Positions 33,242 through 41,403 of a DNA stretch of 46,710 bases are shown piece by piece. Under the pieces are notes generated by a model, which saw nothing but the letters and a program-made list of their open reading frames with translations, ran no database searches and was not told the origin of the DNA. The position numbers and the translations under genes are program-made. Positions within the stretch are counted from its first letter, which is position 1. Every line of letters begins with the position of its first letter. The stretch is from an uncultured Clostridia bacterium. Its GTDB lineage: Bacteria > Bacillota > Clostridia > UMGS1883. The DNA is taken from contig CAKSNY010000023.1 of NCBI GenBank assembly GCA_934476455.1, positions 1 to 46,710 of the forward strand. The letters run 5' to 3'.

Positions 33242-34405
33242 TTAATTGTTAATTTTCTTCTGCATTGCATCAATTTCGGCGCACATCATCAAAAAGCCGC
33301 CTGTACCGTGCCACTCGTTAACTATTCTGTGCCGATAATAATAAAACTCAGCAGTTTCACCAACACATGTTCCCATGCATATATCAAGAATCTTAAAATC
33401 GTCATCAGTTATAACGGTAGAGTTTTCAATAACATCCTTGTAACCCCGCATAATATTCTCCGTGTAGGAAGTATCGATAGATCCGTTTTTAACCGCCTTT
33501 GCCATCGCATAAAGGATCAGCAGCGTTCCGGAATTATCTATCCAGTTTCTCGGGTCGTACGCTCTGTCAACAAGCTGGTACCATCTGCCGCATGCTGCCT
33601 GATATTTTATAATATTTTCAAACAGTTCCTTTATAATTGCACGAATCCGCGGGATGCTTTTATGTTTTTTTGGTGCAGCCTCATACATTTCCATAATGCC
33701 TGCGGCATACCATCCGATTGCTCTGTCCCATACAAAACCCGAAAGACCTGTTTCTTTATCTGCCCATGGTGCGGTTCTGCTTTCATCCCATGCGTGTCTT
33801 AAAAGTCCTGTCTTTTTATCACGAAGATTGTCCCACATAATAATCGGTTGTTCCAATGCTATATCCAAAAGTGCCGTATCGTTTCTCAAAACAGCATATT
33901 TAACACAAGCCGGGCCCGCCATAAACAAACCGTCTAACCATGTTTGGTCTTTTCGGCGTACATCAAGCGAGTGCCAAAAACAACCGTGCGGCGTCCTTTT
34001 GAAATTCTTCATATCCTTAAAAAGGAAATCAAGTCCATTCAGATATTTTTCGTTCTTCGTTTCATCATACAAATCGAAAAATAAATTTCCGGGTTGTCTG
34101 AAATCAAGGCTATCCGGCGATATCCACCCGTGTTCCTCATGAAGAGGAATTCCGTTTTCATCCGTAGTGGATTTAATCCAGTCTGTTATATATTTATTAT
34201 ACTCGGCCTTTCTTTCTCTTTTGTAAACCTCTTGAATACCCCTCAAAAGCAGACCTTGCGGATACGTAAATCCACCCAGCTCCCCAATCTGTATAATTGA
34301 CAGTTCGGGCGCGGGAATCTTGCTTATCCACCTATCTATAAACATTTGTGCATATTGCAGCGACGTATAGTTTTTAATATTATACTTATTATCGTTACAG
34401 CTCAT
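33242..34405 (-). CDS. GH88/GH105 unsaturated uronyl (rhamnogalacturonyl) hydrolase
   Basis: A 387-residue (alpha/alpha)6-barrel glycosidase of the YteR/YesR type. These hydrolyse the unsaturated uronic acid left by pectate or rhamnogalacturonan lyases. DQTWLDGLFMAGP carries the likely catalytic Asp (D158). HAWDESRTAPWAD (about 204-216) and FVWDRAIGWYAAG (about 224-236) are also family-like. There is no signal peptide, so it is cytoplasmic. The start at 34405 has GAGGAGAG 7 nt upstream. It is the last gene of its group. Confidence 0.85.
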   Translation of the reverse strand: MSCNDNKYNIKNYTSLQYAQMFIDRWISKIPAPELSIIQIGELGGFTYPQGLLLRGIQEVYKRERKAEYNKYITDWIKSTTDENGIPLHEEHGWISPDSLDFRQPGNLFFDLYDETKNEKYLNGLDFLFKDMKNFKRTPHGCFWHSLDVRRKDQTWLDGLFMAGPACVKYAVLRNDTALLDIALEQPIIMWDNLRDKKTGLLRHAWDESRTAPWADKETGLSGFVWDRAIGWYAAGIMEMYEAAPKKHKSIPRIRAIIKELFENIIKYQAACGRWYQLVDRAYDPRNWIDNSGTLLILYAMAKAVKNGSIDTSYTENIMRGYKDVIENSTVITDDDFKILDICMGTCVGETAEFYYYRHRIVNEWHGTGGFLMMCAEIDAMQKKINN

Positions 34406-34462
34406 AAATATTCTCTCCTCATATATTCCAAAATAAGTGCACACAAAACTACACTATACGTG

Positions 34463-36466
34463 TTAGTTATTCCTTCCGCGGCCCGAATACAGCGGCAGCT
34501 TAAAACAGTTCAACAATCTGACCGGCAGTTCTTTATACCCTATAAAACGTTGCTTGTCCCCACGTTTCTCTTTTACCGCATACATAAATATATGCTCGGG
34601 CCAATATCCGTTTGTGGACAAAATCGCCGAAACGTCGGAATCTTCGTTTACTATTACAGGTAAATCTTTATTTTCTCCCATACTTGCAACACCGCCCAGA
34701 ATTTCTGTTCTCCCACCGTTGACGGTTTTTACTGTTGTCCCGTATCCCTCGGACTTAAATCCCATTAACCACAGCACCCCATGGTCATTTATGATTTCAT
34801 AATCCGACCGTTCCGGATTTATATTCCGTGCGTAAACAATTTGTCCAACAAATTTGAAGGGGCAAATTTCCCTGTACAAATCACCGCCTACAGTGCAGGC
34901 GCAGTTTTCAATAAACACCTTGCCGCCTTCTTGAGAATTAAAATAAAACGCTGCGGTCTGTATATGTAGGTCGCTTAAAACAAGGGTTCTTTTGCAGGCA
35001 TGCTCTATAAAGTGAAATTTACCGTAAAATTTTTCCCACGCGAATATGTCCTCTATTACAAGCGGCACTTCGTTTTCACCGATTACACAAAACGCGCTTC
35101 CCGTCTCCGTCTTAAGTTTTTCACCCGCAGCAAGGCTGCAATACATAAAATTTACCCTCTCGACCGAAGGTGGAATTGTAATTTTTCCATTTATCAAATA
35201 CTCTCCCGGCTGAAAAAAAACGTATTTTTTTCCGCTGTTCATAAGTTTTTGAATCGCTGCCGTATCATCACACACACCATCTCCTGCCGCACCGTATTCG
35301 TCTGAAAATGCCCACTCTTTCTCGTTATTGTTCCATACAATATCCGGGATGTCTTCCACAGGCAAATTCAGCGTATGGGTGCTTTTGTCAAATAAGGTGT
35401 ATGTATTGTCATTTAAAAATTCCGTAACGGCATCGCCCTCCGCGCGCGGGAACTCTCGAAATGCGACAGCACTTTTGTATCCCTCCGAGCGCACGTTTCT
35501 CACATAACAGCTTCCCAGGCTGTACACAATTCCCGAATCCAGCGGATTCCCGCCCAAAAGCTCACCGTCTGTAACTATTACGTGTGCCAAATTACCCTCG
35601 ATTTTTATAGCCGGCACCGAATTTGCACTGCGAATATCTCGCACCATAACCATGGTATTATTTATAAATATACCTGCCTTTTTTTGATTTTTCAGCACGA
35701 GATGCTCCAGTGTAACATAATGCCTTGCCGGTATCACGCGAATTCCGTATTGAAATCCGACAACCTCTAAGTTTTTTACATAACATCCCGAAACTATTTC
35801 GTGTTTAACCTCAAGACCGGCATATCCGCGATACATTGGATCCGAAGAAATAATGCGAACGTTTTTTATACTTCCCGTGTTGTTTGCAAAAAACACAAGC
35901 CCCACCGCTCCGCTGTTGCCGCTGCCGACATCTATGGTGATGTTCTCAAACGTGTTTGTCATAGCGACATTTGACATTTCGGCGCGCATAAAGCTGACGA
36001 CCGGTTTGTTCGCGCCGTATTCAAAACCACGGCAATTATCCGCAAGCTTTATGGTAACTCCGCCCATGCTTTCGCCTTTAAAATATATCTGACGGCTAAG
36101 TTCATATCCCGGAAGTCCCAATACTATATTGCATAAATCTTCATGCGAATAGGAAATTGTATCGCTCACCAAATAAGTTCCGTTCGGAAAGTAAATAATT
36201 TTTCCGAGCGGCAGCTTTTCCGGAAATATTACGTCCAATACGCCGTCATTTTTGCAAATTTCAAAGCTTATCCTTGCGTTTGGGTCAGGCATTGCAAGAA
36301 GCTTGTCCTTTGTTTCTCTCATTCCCTTTATATTTTCTTCAAGAATATCGTCAATAATTTTGTTCAATATTTTGGTACAGTCTATTTTTCCCGTATTGTC
36401 AGCATTATACGGCGGCTTTGTAACATCAATAATGCCTTTGAACCGTTCAAGTGAAAATGTACTCAT
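34463..36466 (-). CDS. Tandem pectate-lyase-like right-handed beta-helix protein
   Basis: A 667-residue protein with two beta-helix modules. Each starts with the pectate-lyase-superfamily entry motif: IIYFPNGTYLVSD near 90-100 and EYGAAGDGVCDDTAAIQKLM near 395-415, followed by YVFFQPGEYLING. The first module contains regularly spaced N- and V-rich rungs. Such folds occur in polygalacturonases, lyases and GH55-type enzymes; catalytic residues cannot be assigned by eye. No signal peptide is present, unusual for a polymer-acting beta-helix. The ATG has AAAGGAAG upstream. Confidence 0.72.
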   Translation of the reverse strand: MSTFSLERFKGIIDVTKPPYNADNTGKIDCTKILNKIIDDILEENIKGMRETKDKLLAMPDPNARISFEICKNDGVLDVIFPEKLPLGKIIYFPNGTYLVSDTISYSHEDLCNIVLGLPGYELSRQIYFKGESMGGVTIKLADNCRGFEYGANKPVVSFMRAEMSNVAMTNTFENITIDVGSGNSGAVGLVFFANNTGSIKNVRIISSDPMYRGYAGLEVKHEIVSGCYVKNLEVVGFQYGIRVIPARHYVTLEHLVLKNQKKAGIFINNTMVMVRDIRSANSVPAIKIEGNLAHVIVTDGELLGGNPLDSGIVYSLGSCYVRNVRSEGYKSAVAFREFPRAEGDAVTEFLNDNTYTLFDKSTHTLNLPVEDIPDIVWNNNEKEWAFSDEYGAAGDGVCDDTAAIQKLMNSGKKYVFFQPGEYLINGKITIPPSVERVNFMYCSLAAGEKLKTETGSAFCVIGENEVPLVIEDIFAWEKFYGKFHFIEHACKRTLVLSDLHIQTAAFYFNSQEGGKVFIENCACTVGGDLYREICPFKFVGQIVYARNINPERSDYEIINDHGVLWLMGFKSEGYGTTVKTVNGGRTEILGGVASMGENKDLPVIVNEDSDVSAILSTNGYWPEHIFMYAVKEKRGDKQRFIGYKELPVRLLNCFKLPLYSGRGRNN

Positions 36467-36512
36467 TGTTTTGTCTTCCTTTATATTTAATCAACTGAAT
36501 GTCGTGATGCCG

Positions 36513-37367
36513 CTAAATTCCCAGGCAGCACAACGCCGCTATACCCACAGCCATCCCTATCCACTGCTTCACATTCAATTTTTCTTTGAATATCACTACA
36601 CCGCAAAGCGATGTCATAAAAATCAGTCCGCCGTTTGATATAGGGAAAAACAATACCTTTGGCATGACACCGGCAAGATACAGGTTTATCACATTCACTA
36701 TCCCCATAAATATGCCCGACAATCCGGCGTGAATGGGAACACAGCTTTTGACAGAAAAGCTTGCGCGATGCTTTCTTCCCTCATAAACCCAAAATGCGGC
36801 GTTAAATGCGCTTGCAAACAAAAACGCCAGTGTTAAAAAGCCGAACAACTCGTCGCTGTGGTCAGATGTCTGATGTACTGTCTGCATGATTCCTATAAGA
36901 CCTGTAAACAGCATTGCAAGTAGCGAAAAAATAACCCACTTGGAGTTGATTTTTTCCCTTTTGATTCCCAGTACCAGCGCCATGGCAAATATCAGCATCG
37001 GTATCGCAATAACCTGAAGCACCGTCATTTTCTCTCCAAGTATAATTATGCCGTACAGTGTTGGGATAATCATACTGCTGCATTGCACAAATGTAGTAAA
37101 CGACATATGCCCGTACCTGAGCGCTTTCAGAAAAAACATCTGTGACGCCGCGGTTACCGCCGCAAATATAAAAGCGGTTATCAGGGTAAACAGCGAACAG
37201 CGAAGATTTCGCATTATCAGTAATGTAATAAACGACCCGGTGTACAGCAGCATATTAAACTTATAAACATCTGTATTGTTTTTCAAATAATTTTTGCCGA
37301 AATTATTTGAAAAAATATTTTTACCGGTTTCAAGCGACAAGCTCAAAAATAGCAATAAAAAATTCAT
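36513..37367 (-). CDS. EamA/DMT-superfamily transporter
   Basis: A 284-residue protein with about ten hydrophobic helices in two halves, each resembling an EamA domain (for example PTLYGIIILGEKMTVLQVI and GGLIFMTSLCGVVIFKEKL, both with the conserved E near a helix start). Drug/metabolite transporters move small metabolites in or out. It is the only transporter within the sugar island. AGAGG lies 8 nt before the ATG. Confidence 0.82.
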   Translation of the reverse strand: MNFLLLFLSLSLETGKNIFSNNFGKNYLKNNTDVYKFNMLLYTGSFITLLIMRNLRCSLFTLITAFIFAAVTAASQMFFLKALRYGHMSFTTFVQCSSMIIPTLYGIIILGEKMTVLQVIAIPMLIFAMALVLGIKREKINSKWVIFSLLAMLFTGLIGIMQTVHQTSDHSDELFGFLTLAFLFASAFNAAFWVYEGRKHRASFSVKSCVPIHAGLSGIFMGIVNVINLYLAGVMPKVLFFPISNGGLIFMTSLCGVVIFKEKLNVKQWIGMAVGIAALCCLGI

Positions 37368-37413
37368 TTTAAAGTCCTCTCCGATGTTTTATCTTGCTAA
37401 ATTGTTCGGCGGT

Positions 37414-38532
37414 TTATCTGAACACTCTCTTGATTGCCTTGAGATATGCATACCCGTTCTCAGTATCAGGTTCAAGATATCCGCCTTCGGTCCACTCGTT
37501 CCACGCGTAGATTCCTATTGTGTCACCCGTAGATTTGTCGCTTTCTATAAATTCCTTTGCGGCACGAAGAAATTTTTCAAAAAGTTCGGGGGTGCTGTCG
37601 TTTATAAGCCAGTCATACGGATATCCGTAGTCACCATAGACATCCGACTGCACAGTACGCGGACTCGGATCCCAGCTTGTTATTACATTAACCTGATACG
37701 GCAAATCCGTTTTTTTCGTTTGTTTTTCAAACTCCAGTATTCCGTTTTCAACTGTTTCGGGATATCCTGCCTCGGGGAATTTCTCTCTGTGTATAACGGG
37801 GCAGCAATAAGTGCTTACGCCGTCAACTCCGCATTTTTTGAGCAATTCATTGGATTTTTCGGGTTCGTCCTCCCAATGCGGAATATTTTCTATAGTCATA
37901 TCAATATATAACTCTCCCAAACCTGCCTCTGCAACGCGTCTTCTGAAATCATCAAATACCACTTTTAATCCATCGGGTCCGCCGAAGCTTTTTAACAAAA
38001 TATCAAATCTGTAAAAGCCGATATAAAGCTTGCCGTTCTTTCTTAAGTAGTTCGGCATTGTAAAATATTTTTTTATGCAGTGTTCGGTTGCGTTAAAAAA
38101 TGCCTGAACAGATATTTCCCCGGGGAAACGCCACGGCTGTTCTTCAAACTTAAGCGATGGGTGAAGATGCCCCGGTGCAGAGGTATCCCACATAATTGCA
38201 AATTTAAGATCATCTTTGTTTTTTGCTTCCAAGAACCCATTGTCCAAACATTTAATCCTGTACGAGCCGTCTTCAAACCAATACCAGTCAAAAATAAATC
38301 CGTCTATCCCGTGCGAGGCTGCTGCCTCTATCTTTTTTTCCATGACTTTAGGGTCGGATTCATCCTCATATCCCCAAAGCGGAACTTTGGGCATTTTATG
38401 ACCTTCAAACCTTGGACTTGCATGTTTTGCAACATCCCATTCGGTCCATCCTTTTCCGTGCCATTCTTCATTTCTTGCGTCAGGATGCCAATTGGGAAAA
38501 TAATACGCCATTACCTGTGTTTTTTTCATCAT
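37414..38532 (-). CDS. GH99-like / WbsX-family protein
   Basis: A 372-residue protein of the WbsX/GH99-like group. The hallmark AYYFPNWH lies at about 9-16, the central GIDGFIFDWYWFEDG holds likely active-site acids, and the C-terminal YAWNEWTEGGYLEPD (about 343-357) is highly characteristic. Members are predicted glycoside hydrolases or O-antigen processing enzymes; here a glycosidase acting on an imported oligosaccharide is inferred. There is no signal peptide. ATGs occur at 38532 and 38529; AAGGAG is 5 and 8 nt away, so the second may be the real start. Confidence 0.8.
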   Translation of the reverse strand: MMKKTQVMAYYFPNWHPDARNEEWHGKGWTEWDVAKHASPRFEGHKMPKVPLWGYEDESDPKVMEKKIEAAASHGIDGFIFDWYWFEDGSYRIKCLDNGFLEAKNKDDLKFAIMWDTSAPGHLHPSLKFEEQPWRFPGEISVQAFFNATEHCIKKYFTMPNYLRKNGKLYIGFYRFDILLKSFGGPDGLKVVFDDFRRRVAEAGLGELYIDMTIENIPHWEDEPEKSNELLKKCGVDGVSTYCCPVIHREKFPEAGYPETVENGILEFEKQTKKTDLPYQVNVITSWDPSPRTVQSDVYGDYGYPYDWLINDSTPELFEKFLRAAKEFIESDKSTGDTIGIYAWNEWTEGGYLEPDTENGYAYLKAIKRVFR

Positions 38533-38569
38533 TTGATCTCCTTGTGTAATATATTTTGTTACTTACAGT

Positions 38570-39628
38570 TTAATCTTTAATATTGTTTAAAAAGAAATTT
38601 AAACCATCATCTTCCGAATTAACTTTGTGCCCGCCTTCCCAAACATTGAAACATATATTTTCTTCCGCATTCAGCGCCTTAAAATACTTTGTAACCCTCA
38701 AAGCCTCGTCTATTGCATAGCGATAGTCAAATACATCGTCTGATTTCCCGACCTCTAAATACAATCTTCTCGGCGCGCACAATCCGGCTATTTCTGCATC
38801 GTGGTACATATTTCCCGAGTTTTTCCATGTCCAATCCACAGTTGAAAATTTGGCTCTGTCGTTAAAACACCCGCATGAATAACCGGATATAATTCTCGTG
38901 TCCGCTGCCATTGTATAAAGTGTGAAAAAACCGCCGTACGATAAACCCATCATACATATCCTGTCGGGTTCTACGCATTCAAGCGTTTCGAGATAGTCTA
39001 TTGAACGCCTGATATTATATATCTCAAGCGCCGTTATGCTCGACCCGTAGTGCTTTAGCTTCTTATCAAAATCATCCCTGTCATACTTGACATTATAAAT
39101 CGGCGCTGTTTCTATGTTACTGTCTGCATTCCATATTAACAGCTGAGGGGCAAACACGATAACTCCCCTTTCAAGCAGTCTTTGCACCATATGATTATAA
39201 TTATTTTTTCCGTGCATATCACTGCAAAGTTCGGGTGTACCGTATCCGCCATGCTGCGCAATTACCAATGGTGCTTTATTCACACCCAAGGGAACCATAA
39301 GCATTCCGTAAAAGAAAAAATCATTCATTGTTTCAATACTTAATCTATATATTTTACAAGCATCATCGCTTGCAACATATTCTGTCTTAACCTTGGGAAC
39401 CGTGCTTTTATAGCCGATAAGCGGTGCGCCGAGCATTTTTATATATTCTTTTCGGTACAACTCGATATTTTCTGCAAAATCGCTTGCCGGCATAAACTGC
39501 TCGCGGATTTTATAAGATTTTTCTTCCAGTACGGAAATGTATCTTTCAATAGAGTTTACATATTCCTGTCTGTAACAATTTGCGGCAGACGGATTTTCTT
39601 CGTATATGTTTTTGCCTTTATATATCAC
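38570..39628 (-). CDS. Alpha/beta-hydrolase, acetyl-esterase-like
   Basis: A 352-residue serine hydrolase. The nucleophile elbow is MMGLSYGGFF (S230), the acid is in GKSDDVF (D297 or D298), and the base is in GGHKV (H334); IAQHGGYG (about 123-130) fits the oxyanion region. The architecture resembles acetyl-xylan esterase/dienelactone-hydrolase-like enzymes of sugar loci. There is no signal peptide. The start is GTG, with AGGAGGAG about 6 nt upstream; an overlapping ATG is out of frame. Deacetylation of pectic or hemicellulosic oligosaccharides is inferred. Confidence 0.8.
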   Translation of the reverse strand: MIYKGKNIYEENPSAANCYRQEYVNSIERYISVLEEKSYKIREQFMPASDFAENIELYRKEYIKMLGAPLIGYKSTVPKVKTEYVASDDACKIYRLSIETMNDFFFYGMLMVPLGVNKAPLVIAQHGGYGTPELCSDMHGKNNYNHMVQRLLERGVIVFAPQLLIWNADSNIETAPIYNVKYDRDDFDKKLKHYGSSITALEIYNIRRSIDYLETLECVEPDRICMMGLSYGGFFTLYTMAADTRIISGYSCGCFNDRAKFSTVDWTWKNSGNMYHDAEIAGLCAPRRLYLEVGKSDDVFDYRYAIDEALRVTKYFKALNAEENICFNVWEGGHKVNSEDDGLNFFLNNIKD

Positions 39629-39723
39629 CCATTACTCCTCCTTAGGCAGCCGCGAACACCATCTTTTAAAACCTTTGTCAAGTCCGCAGCATTTTGCCGC
39701 ATAAATACAAAAATATAATTTTT

Positions 39724-39772
39724 TAGGCATAAGGTGCTTTATGAAAATATACACCAAAACACCTTATGCCTA
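39724..39772. other. 13-bp inverted repeat with 23-nt loop
   Basis: TAGGCATAAGGTG (39724-39736) and CACCTTATGCCTA (39760-39772) are perfectly complementary. On the minus strand, the direction of the flanking genes, the stem is followed by A, not T, so it is not a standard terminator. It begins 7 bp after the stop of the GLUG-like gene and may stabilise the 3' end or act as a partial terminator. Confidence 0.5.
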
Positions 39773-39778
39773 TAAGAA

Positions 39779-41314
39779 TTACCGTATCACCGTAACATCC
39801 CTGTTTTCGGGCTTTAATGTAGACATGCTGTCAAAAATAAAGATTTTTATCTTTCCGTTATTAAAGTTATCACCGCCAGGCAATTCCATATTCACCGTTA
39901 ATGTTGCAGTTGCGGATTGATTAAAATCACTGTTTGTAAAATTAACAGCTTTAATCGCCTGTAATCTTTCATTACCGTCAAAAAATGCAAAAACAGCTGT
40001 GCCGTTACCTGCGGCAGTGGCAGTATTCTTTGTAATATCGGCAGTAGATAATGCTGCACCCGCCTCAGGAGCCTGAATCTCGCTGCCATCTTTTATATAT
40101 TTCGGATTTTCAACTTTGTACGGGTTACAAACCCTTTCATATTCCCAGTTCAAAATAGGATAACCGCCGTTTATACCGTAAACATCCTTTTTATAGGCGG
40201 ATTCGGAATTTAACCCTGTCGGCAAAGCTTTAAGTTCATCTGCCGTTACATTGTAAAAAGCTTCTCCTTGTTTTAAATAGAATACCGCAGATTGTTTTTT
40301 TCCGATGACAAAGCAATTTTGCCCCTTTGACGTATAATTGCCCGCGTCAGTACCATCTGCCTGGCAGGAAAAAATGTAGTTCGTCCTGGAGGAGTCCTTG
40401 ATTGTTTGAATATTTGTAATTTTCAATCCCATATTCTTTTCCGTATTAGCGGCATAACAATTATTTATTTCTATGTTATATCCTTTTGTTTTTCCGAAAG
40501 CCGAAACCTTCTTTAATTTTGCATTCTCTGTTTGACTCCCTATTTCACAGTTTACCGCATAGCAGTTACTTATCATATATTTTCCGCTGTCAGACAGACT
40601 GTCATCACCCACTGTTCCTGTCAAAATACCCAGTCCAACCGTTTCATCTGTCGTAGCGGCGCTGTTAGTAACCTTGCTGTTTCTGACATAGCAGTTATTA
40701 AGCGTCAGATTTCCGTATGCTTTTCCGATTAAAACCGAATGTCCGAAAATACTGCCGTTATGCCCTACGGTCACTGCAGCATCTTCCATGCCCAGGTTCT
40801 CTATGGTTGCATCTTCCGTTATTCCGAACAAACCGCTTGCACACGAAGAAGAAGTCCCCGTTAAATTAAAATTCTTTATTATGTGTCCGTTTCCGTCAAA
40901 AATGCCTGCAAAGGTATATGCGATATCTTTATCATTAGACCAGCCAATGCCTTTTACAAAGTTTGTGTTATTCATATCAATGTCATTTGTAAGCTTAAAA
41001 TATTTCCCCGACAATCTCTTATGGGTTTTAGCCGTGCCATTTGGTCTCACTAACATTCCTTCTGAGCGATCCCCGTAAACTTTTTTGTACAGGCTGTCAT
41101 AAGTACCGTCATATGCATTTACTATTTCTCTCAAAAGCGCAAGCTGTGCACCGTTAGAAATAAGGTACGGACTATTCTCTGTTCCCTCTCCCCCTGCAAA
41201 GGACGTTGCGGTCGTTCCGTCCCACACATCATATGCAGCAAAAGATACCGCCGCTGTGCCGAGCAGCGCCACCGCCACTGCGATGGCAAACATAACAGAT
41301 AAGCATTTCTTCAT
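39779..41314 (-). CDS. Secreted GLUG-like repeat protein
   Basis: A 511-residue exported protein. A signal peptide (MKKCLSVMFAIAVAVALLG, cleavage near SFA/AYD) is followed by a WDGTTATSF...GTENSPYLIS entry motif. A beta-helix-like region of GLUG type comes next (YTFAGIFDGNGHIIKNFNL, then repeated NCYAVN/NNCYVRN rungs). The last 100 residues form a beta-rich domain ending in KIKIFIFDSMSTLKPEN, a module I know from clostridial SLH carbohydrate-active proteins. It has no SLH domains of its own. The ATG at 41314 has AGAGG 9 nt upstream. It is a paralogue of the N-terminal part of the giant protein 89 bp upstream. Confidence 0.8.
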   Translation of the reverse strand: MKKCLSVMFAIAVAVALLGTAAVSFAAYDVWDGTTATSFAGGEGTENSPYLISNGAQLALLREIVNAYDGTYDSLYKKVYGDRSEGMLVRPNGTAKTHKRLSGKYFKLTNDIDMNNTNFVKGIGWSNDKDIAYTFAGIFDGNGHIIKNFNLTGTSSSCASGLFGITEDATIENLGMEDAAVTVGHNGSIFGHSVLIGKAYGNLTLNNCYVRNSKVTNSAATTDETVGLGILTGTVGDDSLSDSGKYMISNCYAVNCEIGSQTENAKLKKVSAFGKTKGYNIEINNCYAANTEKNMGLKITNIQTIKDSSRTNYIFSCQADGTDAGNYTSKGQNCFVIGKKQSAVFYLKQGEAFYNVTADELKALPTGLNSESAYKKDVYGINGGYPILNWEYERVCNPYKVENPKYIKDGSEIQAPEAGAALSTADITKNTATAAGNGTAVFAFFDGNERLQAIKAVNFTNSDFNQSATATLTVNMELPGGDNFNNGKIKIFIFDSMSTLKPENRDVTVIR

Positions 41315-41403
41315 TGTTTTCAACCTCTTTCAAAAATATTTTTAAAGTGAACCTTTATATATAAAAGCCAATAATATTGACCTTTATTTTTAATATACAC
41401 GCA

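Noticed and set aside
41315..41403. Direct repeat ATAAAGGT in the gap before the GLUG-like gene as an operator
   Set aside because: Only 8 bp, AT-rich surroundings, and no convincing promoter elements placed around it.
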